A stretch of 6,386 bases of DNA from Bacteroidetes bacterium UBA6063 (lineage in GTDB: Bacteria > Bacteroidota > Bacteroidia > NS11-12g > UBA9320): assembly GCA_002428905.1 (NCBI GenBank), contig DIYD01000294.1, forward strand, positions 1 through 6,386, in the 5' to 3' direction. Below are positions 1 through 5,150 of the stretch, piece after piece; position 1 is the stretch's first letter; each line of letters starts with the position of its first letter. A program made the translations under genes and the position numbers. The notes beneath the pieces are model-generated. The model made no database searches. It saw nothing but the letters and a program-made list of their open reading frames with translations, and was not told the origin of the DNA.

Positions 1-86
1 TTGGTGGTTGATAATTGTGCATTAAAATGATTTTCCACTAGTACCGATTTGTTAAATTCGCAGCAGAAACAAGAATTAGTAAGCAT
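1..86. other. Leader region upstream of the DUF5606-like gene
   Basis: No gene can be supported here. All three forward frames meet a stop early (stops at 9-11, 23-25 and 28-30), so at most the last few codons of an upstream plus-strand gene could be present. These are too few to identify. The rest is AT-rich and probably holds the promoter and 5' untranslated leader of the gene starting at 87. Confidence 0.5.
31..60 (+). promoter_or_regulatory. Weak candidate Bacteroidetes-type promoter
   Basis: TAAATTCG at 53-60 matches the Bacteroidetes -7 consensus TAnnTTTG at all but one specified base (C for T). A TTTT at 31-34, 18 bases upstream, could stand in for the TTTG -33 element. The -7 box lies 26 bases before the ATG at 87, a plausible distance. 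The match is imperfect and the call rests on motif reading only. Confidence 0.25.
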
Positions 87-623
87 ATGGAGTTACGAGA
101 TGTTGTTGCCATTGGAGGCAAGCCAGGATTACATAAAATAGTTGGACGACGAAACAATGGTTTAATTGTAGAGTCGATTGATGACCGTAAAAAGCGAATT
201 CCCACGTCGCTTACCCAAAAGGTTTCGATTCTGGATGATATCTCAATGTATACCTATGATGACGACGTGCGTCTTTCGGAGGTTTTCAAAAACCTGGACG
301 CTCAGGTTAAAGGTGGTTTGGAAATTCCAGTGAAGAAAGATGGGGGCGATGCCATTCGTGATTTCTTCCGTAAAGTACTTCCAAGTTTTGACGAAGATCA
401 AGTGTATGTTTCAGACATCCTGAAGCTTTGCAGCTGGTATAAAATTCTAGACGGTCATATTGATTTTCAGGCAGAACCTAAAGAAGACGAAGGAGAATCT
501 GCCGCAACAGACGACTCAAAAAAGAAAGCGGCAAAACCCAAGGCTAAGCCTACGCAGCAAAAGGTAAGTGCTAAAAGTGCACCTGCAAAAGCTCCAAAGG
601 TGACACAGCGAAAAATGAGTTAA
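87..623 (+). CDS. DUF5606-like domain protein
   Basis: This 178-residue cytoplasmic protein resembles the Bacteroidota DUF5606 family, whose function is unknown to me. The N-terminal part (about residues 1-60) has the pattern I associate with that family: an opening LRDVVAIGGKPGLHKIVG, then GLIVES, a basic DRKKRIP turn, and TQKVSILDDISMYT. A second helical-looking segment follows at about 62-128. From about 129 the chain becomes low-complexity: an acidic stretch (129-143), then a Lys/Ala/Pro-rich basic tail (145-178) that is probably disordered and could contact nucleic acid or another acidic partner. There is no signal peptide or membrane segment. The ATG at 87 is the first in frame and begins directly with the conserved domain; no clear Shine-Dalgarno sequence precedes it, as is common in this phylum. 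The next gene starts 6 bases after its stop, suggesting cotranscription. The family call is from memory of the motif pattern; the role is unknown. Confidence 0.8.
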   Translation: MELRDVVAIGGKPGLHKIVGRRNNGLIVESIDDRKKRIPTSLTQKVSILDDISMYTYDDDVRLSEVFKNLDAQVKGGLEIPVKKDGGDAIRDFFRKVLPSFDEDQVYVSDILKLCSWYKILDGHIDFQAEPKEDEGESAATDDSKKKAAKPKAKPTQQKVSAKSAPAKAPKVTQRKMS

Positions 624-629
624 GCCGCA

Positions 630-1265
630 ATGCGCTTTAGTGCTGCGTTAATTGTTCTTGCAATAATCTTTAGTTGTTGTTCACGCAGTTCAAATCTTAA
701 CGAAGATTCCTTAAACACCCATACACGTGCTGAGAATAGTCTGAACGCTCAAGTAAATCAGACGATAGATACTTCCGGCTATGTGCAGACAATTAAAGGT
801 TTAATGTCGTATTGCACGGCATTAGACTCAAACAATCAATGGAGTCATACAGATACCGTCGAGTCGATTGAGGGTATTCGGTCGTCGGAAGGAAATATGG
901 CGGTTCGACAAGCGTATGATTCAATAACCCGTTATAAACTCTACGTTTTCGGTTGTGGAGGTCGAGCCGAGTACAGCTTTTATTTAATTCAAAACCAGTT
1001 GAAGTTGATGCGTCATGAAGAGGTGTCGTACAATCACCCAATTGCACAACTAACAGATGAGGAGCAGCATCTGGAAATGAATCAGACCGAAACGCATGAT
1101 AAGTTTGTCGACTATTATTTCCTTGGAGATGCGATCGTCTTCCGCTATTCCGAGGTTAACGAATCTGGTTTTAAAGGACTTATGTATTCCGAAGTAGTAG
1201 ATTTGGCCTTTAGTAATCTGGGAACACTGGAAGATGCCTTTGATACGAAGGAACACGCTCAATAA
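630..1265 (+). CDS. Putative small lipoprotein, function unknown
   Basis: This 211-residue protein has a classic short lipoprotein signal peptide: Arg2, a hydrophobic core at about 5-14, and a lipobox-like IFSC with Cys16 as the likely lipidated residue, followed by a second Cys17. Residues about 18-48 are polar and Asn/Ser/Glu-rich, a probable flexible tether. The remaining roughly 160 residues look like one soluble domain with aromatic-rich strands. Cys62 and Cys109 are the only other cysteines and could form a disulfide in the periplasm. I do not recognise the family and see no catalytic motif. Its start lies 6 bases after the upstream stop, so the two genes are probably one transcript. 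It is convergent with the minus-strand secreted-protein gene, 41 bases away. Expected location is the inner or outer membrane, facing the periplasm or the cell surface. Lipoprotein status is fairly sure; function is open. Confidence 0.8.
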   Translation: MRFSAALIVLAIIFSCCSRSSNLNEDSLNTHTRAENSLNAQVNQTIDTSGYVQTIKGLMSYCTALDSNNQWSHTDTVESIEGIRSSEGNMAVRQAYDSITRYKLYVFGCGGRAEYSFYLIQNQLKLMRHEEVSYNHPIAQLTDEEQHLEMNQTETHDKFVDYYFLGDAIVFRYSEVNESGFKGLMYSEVVDLAFSNLGTLEDAFDTKEHAQ

Positions 1266-1306
1266 ACCAGTTTGGTAAATACTACCAGCCTAAAGAAGAA
1301 CACCAA

Positions 1307-2191
1307 TTACCGGGATATAAGGAGTTTTCCTACGATTTGTGTGCTTGCAGCAGACAGTTCAACGTAGTAATAACCTGGGAGCACGTGGGAGACATCAATG
1401 GCATTCGCGAAAGCTTGTTCATGTACTTTTTTACCCAGGTAATTGAATATTTTAACCCGTTCATATGCAACCGAACTTTGCACAGAGAAGGAGTGAGCGC
1501 AGGGATTTGGGAATAATTTGGTTTGACTCCTGTGCGTCTGATTTACAGAGGTAATGAAATCGCAATCTACATTCGGATTATGACGATAAAGTCCAAAACT
1601 TGGGTCTTCGTAACATCGCAATGGACCACCTTTACCTGGGTCTGCGATACCGTTAAAACCGAAGAAGTAGGATAAAGGGCCAATGCGTTCAATAATGCGA
1701 TCACCCAGATAACAGAAATTGGTAAAACCAACTCTGGATATGTGTTGTACTTTTAACGTATGTCCATTAATGACGGTATGTGATATGGAATCTATCCTGA
1801 CTGAAAACGGAAGAATTTGGTGGTCATCGCACACTGTAGTTAATGTATCGCCTTTCCCTAGATTGAAATTAAGGTAAGGCATAAAAGAGTCCATATCTTG
1901 CGTATAGAGATCAACTTTACCCGAATCACTTCTGAGGTAATACAGTTCAACGCGTTTGATGGTGTCACCTGAAGTTAGATTGAGTCGCCTGTAAAAGGCG
2001 CGAACTTTATGACATGTATCCCCGCGTATTACGGTGTCTTTTTGCACGCTGAACTCCCATAGGTCGTGGTAGTACGGAGGGTGAACGTTGGTTTGATCAA
2101 AATGCCAAACTGCTCCAATAGGTGCAAATTGTTGACCATAGACCAGACAAGTAATTAACAGGCTAAGACATGTAAGGATTAATCGGTTCAT
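1307..2191 (-). CDS. Secreted protein with T9SS type A sorting domain
   Basis: With the start at 2191 the protein is 294 residues. It opens with a clear Sec signal peptide (MNRLILTCLSLLITCLVYG, cleavage likely near residue 19-20). The mature part begins QQFAPIGAVWHF, a beginning I have seen in uncharacterised T9SS cargo proteins, and continues through a beta-rich region with a repeated 'KDTVIRGDTC' style and an 'IIERIGPLSYFFGF...GGPLRCYED' segment. The last 69 residues (226-294) form a type A C-terminal sorting domain: LFPNP, then VKIFNYLGKKV, IDVSHVLPGYYYVEL, and a terminal KLLISR. This domain directs export across the outer membrane by the type IX system, after which it is normally removed. 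Mature cysteines are 60, 121, 160, 193, 210 and 231, so disulfides are possible. No enzyme motif is visible. A longer frame reaches back to 2275, but its extra 28 residues come from the clpC terminator region and would bury the signal peptide, so I prefer 2191. No convincing promoter of its own is seen; readthrough from clpC is possible. Confidence 0.88.
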   Translation of the reverse strand: MNRLILTCLSLLITCLVYGQQFAPIGAVWHFDQTNVHPPYYHDLWEFSVQKDTVIRGDTCHKVRAFYRRLNLTSGDTIKRVELYYLRSDSGKVDLYTQDMDSFMPYLNFNLGKGDTLTTVCDDHQILPFSVRIDSISHTVINGHTLKVQHISRVGFTNFCYLGDRIIERIGPLSYFFGFNGIADPGKGGPLRCYEDPSFGLYRHNPNVDCDFITSVNQTHRSQTKLFPNPCAHSFSVQSSVAYERVKIFNYLGKKVHEQAFANAIDVSHVLPGYYYVELSAASTQIVGKLLISR

Positions 2192-2221
2192 AGGGTTTTC
2201 AGTTAACGGTTTAAGATACAT

Positions 2222-2270
2222 CAAAAAAAAATGTGGAAACGCTTCGCTATGGCGAATCATTCCCACATTT
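2222..2270 (-). terminator. Intrinsic terminator of clpC
   Basis: Read on the minus strand, an outer stem AAATGTGG (2270-2263) pairs with CCACATTT (2236-2229). Inside it is a second stem, TTCGC/GCGAA (2256-2252 with 2247-2243), closed by a four-base loop. The A-run at 2223-2231 gives a run of nine T on the minus strand, so the outer stem is immediately followed by a U-tract in the RNA. This is a typical Rho-independent terminator, beginning about 35 bases after the clpC stop codon. There is no comparable T-run on the plus side, so it appears to serve clpC only. Confidence 0.85.
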
Positions 2271-2277
2271 ATCACTT

Positions 2278-2305
2278 ATCTGCCGAAGCTTTAGCGGAGG
2301 CAGAT
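2278..2305. repeat. Compact palindrome touching the clpC stop codon
   Basis: ATCTGCC (2278-2284) is the exact reverse complement of GGCAGAT (2299-2305). The interior is also symmetric, with GCT (2288-2290) opposite AGC (2293-2295) about the same centre. The two stems are separated by GAA/GGA, which can form tandem G-A pairs. The last base overlaps the clpC stop codon. It has no T-run of its own, so it is not a standard terminator by itself. It resembles short REP-like palindromes with a GCTAAAGCTTCGGC core that I recall being dispersed between genes in some bacteria. Only one copy is present in this window, so the repeat nature is inferred. Confidence 0.5.
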
Positions 2306-4821
2306 TATTCCTCTTTTTTCTTTGCAGGGGTTTTCTTCGGATAGGTAAACTTCAAGATGTTCTTTGCCTTGTCTAAGTCTACCTTAATCACATCGCCTTC
2401 CTGAATCTCTTGTTTCAGGATTTCCTCTGCCAATGGATCTTCCAGGTACTTTTGGATCGCCCGGTTTAACGGCCGAGCACCAAAATCTTTATCGTAGCCT
2501 TTTTCTGCAAGGAATTCTTTAGCCGCTTTTGATAACTTGATTTGGAATCCAACATTTTCAATTCGGCTTAGCAATTTAACAACGTTCAGGTCAAGAATCT
2601 TAGCGATATCTTCCTGCGACAAGTTGTTGAATACAATCACGTCATCGATACGATTTAAGAACTCAGGAGAGAAGAACTTCTTTAGCGCATTTTCGATCAC
2701 GCCTTTCGATTCTTTTGTAATCGCTTCAATCTTAGCTGTAGTTGAGAATCCAACTCCGGTACCGAAGTCTTTTAACTGACGCGAACCAATATTCGATGTC
2801 ATAATGATGATCGTGTTACGGAAATCTACACGACGACCAAGACTATCCGTTAGGAAACCTTCATCCAAAATCTGAAGCATCATGTTGAACACATCTGGGT
2901 GGGCTTTCTCAATTTCGTCAAAAAGAACCACGGAATATGGTTTTCTACGTACCTTTTCAGTTAATAAGCCACCTTCTTCATACCCAACATAGCCTGGAGG
3001 CGCTCCAACCAAACGGCTGACCGCAAATTTCTCCATGTATTCACTCATATCAATTCGAACGAGTGCATCTCTGTTGTCGAATAAGTATTGCGCCAATGCC
3101 TTAGCCATCTCCGTTTTACCTACACCTGTAGGACCGAGGAATATGAATGAACCTATCGGCTTATTCGGATCCTTTAATCCAGCGCGGGTACGTTGAATCG
3201 CTTTTGTAAGCATTGTTATGGCCTTATCCTGACCAATTACGGCTTTCTTCAAGTCATCGCCCATAGACAACAATCGGCTTCCTTCGCTTTTTGCAATACG
3301 CTTGGTAGGCACACCAGTAATCATCGCCACTACCTCAGCAACATCTTCATCTGTTACCACGTAACGTTGAGACTTGGTGTCTTCTTCCCAGCTTACTTTA
3401 GCAATGTCCAGTTGTTCTAGTAAGGTCTTCTCTTTATCGCGAAGCTTTGCAGCCTCTTCGTATCGCTGGCTTTTAACCACGCGATTCTTTTCTGCTTTGA
3501 TTTCCTCGATTTTCTCTTCCAGATCAAGAATTTCCTGTGGAACATGGATGTTTGACAAATGCACACGCGCTCCAACCTCATCCAGGATATCGATGGCCTT
3601 ATCCGGTAAGTGACGATCTGTGATGTATCGCACACTTAAGTTTACAGCAGCATCCAGTGCATCATCGGTATAGGTCACCGCATGGTGATCCTCGTATTTA
3701 ACTTTGATGTTTTGAAGGATTTGAACCGTCTCTTCCGGCGTGGTAGGTTCTACCATTACCGATTGGAAACGTCGCTCTAACGCACCATCTTTTTCAATGT
3801 ACTGACGATACTCGTCAAGCGTCGTAGCACCAACACATTGTACTTCGCCTCGCGCCAATGCCGGTTTGAACATGTTTGATGCATCCAGACTTCCAGACGC
3901 TCCACCTGCCCCAACAATGGTATGAATCTCATCGATAAACAGAATCACATCTTTCGATTTTTCCAATTCGTTCATTACCGCTTTCATACGTTCTTCGAAC
4001 TGACCACGGTATTTTGTACCTGCCACCAAAGAAGCAAGGTCTAACGTAACCACACGCTTGTTGAACAATACACGTGATACCTTACGCTGCACAATGCGCA
4101 ATGCAAGTCCTTCGGCAATTGCCGTTTTACCTACACCAGGTTCTCCAATTAACACTGGGTTATTTTTCTTTCTTCGACTCAGAATTTGGCTAACACGCTC
4201 AATTTCTTTTTCCCGACCTACGATTGGGTCAAGTTTGTCTTGCTCTGCCAGCTTGGTAAGGTCACGTCCGAAGTTATCCAATACCGGAGTCTTCGATTTG
4301 CCTTTAGTCTTTTTAGCCTCGCTCGACTTCTTTTCTTCCTTGTAAAAATCTTCAGGTGAATCTGTCGACATTTCTGCTTTTACATCTGGGTTGTTATTCT
4401 CGATTGCGCCTTTGAATACATCGTAGTCCACACCGTATTGGTGCAACATAGAACTGGCAATGTTATCTTCTTCCCGAAGGATGGACAACAACAGGTGCTC
4501 TGTACCTATAATATCGGCTTTAAATATCTTCGCTTCTAAATACGTGATCTTCAACGCTTTTTCGGCTTGTTTGGTCAGGGGTATATTACCTAAATTGGTA
4601 CTCTTAGAAGCGGTGTCTCGAATGCTGTCTTCGATTGATTTTTTCAACCGAAGCAAATCAATACCCATGCCTTTTAAATGCAGCAGGGCTTTTCCTTCAC
4701 CTTCTCTAATTATTCCCAACAACAGGTGCTCAGTTCCGATGTAGCCGTGGCCTAATCGGATAGCCTCTTCCCGGCTAAACTGAATTACCTCTTTTACTCT
4801 TGGTGAAAACTTTGCTTCCAT
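2305..4821 (-). CDS. clpC: ClpC-type AAA+ unfoldase, ATP-dependent Clp protease ATPase subunit
   Basis: This complete 838-residue protein uses ATP to unfold substrates and thread them into the ClpP peptidase in the cytoplasm. Domains in order: two N-terminal Clp repeats (about 1-75 and 80-145) for substrate or adaptor binding; a charged Lys/Glu/Ser linker (about 150-178); AAA+ domain D1 with Walker A GEPGVGKT (226-233, Lys232), Walker B ILFIDE (293-298) and arginines 350-351 in the arginine-finger area; a short middle domain with a UVR-like RYEEAAKLRDK (453-463), the size expected for ClpC and much shorter than the ClpB coiled coil; and D2 with Walker A GPTGVGKT (563-570, Lys569), Walker B VVLFDE (631-636) and sensor-2 GAR (781-783). 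A VGF tripeptide at 690-692 matches the ClpP-docking loop of ClpC proteins. The tail is Lys-rich and ends KKKEE. The start MEAKFSPRVKEVIQFSREEA is the usual one for the family. It is transcribed alone from a promoter about 30 bases upstream and ends at an intrinsic terminator. All catalytic motifs look intact. Confidence 0.97.
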   Translation of the reverse strand: MEAKFSPRVKEVIQFSREEAIRLGHGYIGTEHLLLGIIREGEGKALLHLKGMGIDLLRLKKSIEDSIRDTASKSTNLGNIPLTKQAEKALKITYLEAKIFKADIIGTEHLLLSILREEDNIASSMLHQYGVDYDVFKGAIENNNPDVKAEMSTDSPEDFYKEEKKSSEAKKTKGKSKTPVLDNFGRDLTKLAEQDKLDPIVGREKEIERVSQILSRRKKNNPVLIGEPGVGKTAIAEGLALRIVQRKVSRVLFNKRVVTLDLASLVAGTKYRGQFEERMKAVMNELEKSKDVILFIDEIHTIVGAGGASGSLDASNMFKPALARGEVQCVGATTLDEYRQYIEKDGALERRFQSVMVEPTTPEETVQILQNIKVKYEDHHAVTYTDDALDAAVNLSVRYITDRHLPDKAIDILDEVGARVHLSNIHVPQEILDLEEKIEEIKAEKNRVVKSQRYEEAAKLRDKEKTLLEQLDIAKVSWEEDTKSQRYVVTDEDVAEVVAMITGVPTKRIAKSEGSRLLSMGDDLKKAVIGQDKAITMLTKAIQRTRAGLKDPNKPIGSFIFLGPTGVGKTEMAKALAQYLFDNRDALVRIDMSEYMEKFAVSRLVGAPPGYVGYEEGGLLTEKVRRKPYSVVLFDEIEKAHPDVFNMMLQILDEGFLTDSLGRRVDFRNTIIIMTSNIGSRQLKDFGTGVGFSTTAKIEAITKESKGVIENALKKFFSPEFLNRIDDVIVFNNLSQEDIAKILDLNVVKLLSRIENVGFQIKLSKAAKEFLAEKGYDKDFGARPLNRAIQKYLEDPLAEEILKQEIQEGDVIKVDLDKAKNILKFTYPKKTPAKKKEE

Positions 4822-4851
4822 AGATTATTATAACGTAGAATATACTGCTAA

Positions 4852-4879
4852 CAAATATAATTCCATTTTGTGTGATCAA
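4852..4879 (-). promoter_or_regulatory. clpC promoter (Bacteroidetes sigma-A type)
   Basis: On the minus strand TATATTTG (4859-4852) is a perfect match to the Bacteroidetes -7 consensus TAnnTTTG. A TTG (4879-4877), in the context ATTG, lies 17 bases upstream and fits the -33 element (TTTG/TTG, spacing about 17-23). The -7 box ends 30 bases before the clpC ATG, leaving a short AT-rich leader without a clear Shine-Dalgarno sequence. Confidence 0.65.
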
Positions 4880-4886
4880 TTGGTCA
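4873..4886. promoter_or_regulatory. Near-palindrome over the clpC -33 element
   Basis: TGATCAATTGGTCA is a 14-base dyad in which six of seven base pairs are symmetric; the only break is T4876 against G4883. It covers the proposed -33 element of the clpC promoter, the position expected for a repressor operator. Which regulator would bind is unknown, and AT-rich DNA produces such dyads by chance fairly often. Confidence 0.35.
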
Positions 4887-4903
4887 ATGCTTCCACGGTG
4901 GCT

Positions 4904-4941
4904 CAATATGACTAGAATATTGGATGCGAACTGCAATATTG
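4904..4941. repeat. CAATAT/ATATTG inverted-repeat cluster
   Basis: CAATAT (4904-4909) and ATATTG (4917-4922) form an inverted repeat with a 7-base spacer. A perfect 8-base palindrome, CAATATTG (4934-4941), follows 11 bases later and contains both half-sites again. Three occurrences in 38 bases, all between the divergent clpC and dnaB genes, could be binding sites for a dimeric regulator. No function is shown, and the AT-rich background weakens the case. Confidence 0.35.
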
Positions 4942-5114
4942 ACATAAAATATCAACTGCCTTTCTACGCACGTCAGGGCTTTTGTGGATTTCAGTATCGC
5001 CATATCAAGCAGTTAGCCTGGCCTGAACTAAGTTATTCCTCTTTTATCAACAATTACTGACAACATGGCACTGGCCGCCGCAAAAAATATGTACCTTAAA
5101 GAGGTAAATAATTC

Positions 5115-5122
5115 TAAATTCG
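5115..5122 (+). promoter_or_regulatory. Weak candidate -7 element for dnaB
   Basis: TAAATTCG is one base away from the TAnnTTTG consensus and lies 28 bases before the dnaB ATG. It is the same 8-mer found at a similar distance (26 bases) before the first gene of the window. No good TTTG -33 element is seen at the expected spacing, so this is a tentative call. Confidence 0.25.
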
Positions 5123-5150
5123 TTGCTCCAAAAATTTCGGTTGGTTTTAC

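Larger units (their letters stand above)
4822..5150. other. Divergent clpC-dnaB intergenic region
   Basis: These 329 bases separate two divergently transcribed genes. The clpC-proximal third holds the clpC promoter and the dyad motifs listed separately. The remaining part (about 4942-5150) has no RNA gene, strong hairpin or convincing promoter that I can see. A 62-codon frame (4872-5060) starts within the clpC promoter area and gives a composition with no recognisable family, so I do not call it a gene. Confidence 0.6.

Noticed and set aside
793..1262. Two minus-strand frames antisense to the lipoprotein gene
   Set aside because: Neither has a recognisable domain or start signal; the plus-strand frame has a complete signal peptide and fits the operon spacing.
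1273..1287. Small hairpin TGGTA-AATAC-TACCA between the convergent genes
   Set aside because: The stem is only 5 bp, AT-rich and has no T-run on either strand, so it does not qualify as a terminator.
2537..4744. Several plus-strand frames of 75-95 codons and one minus-strand frame inside clpC
   Set aside because: All are shadows of a highly conserved coding sequence with intact motifs along its full length.
2305..4821. Possibility that the AAA+ gene is ClpB (disaggregase)
   Set aside because: The middle domain is short and UVR-like and a VGF ClpP-docking tripeptide is present; ClpB has a long coiled coil and lacks that loop.
4872..5060. 62-codon plus-strand open frame in the clpC-dnaB gap
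   Set aside because: It starts inside the clpC promoter area, has no ribosome binding site and shows no recognisable domain. It is more likely chance.
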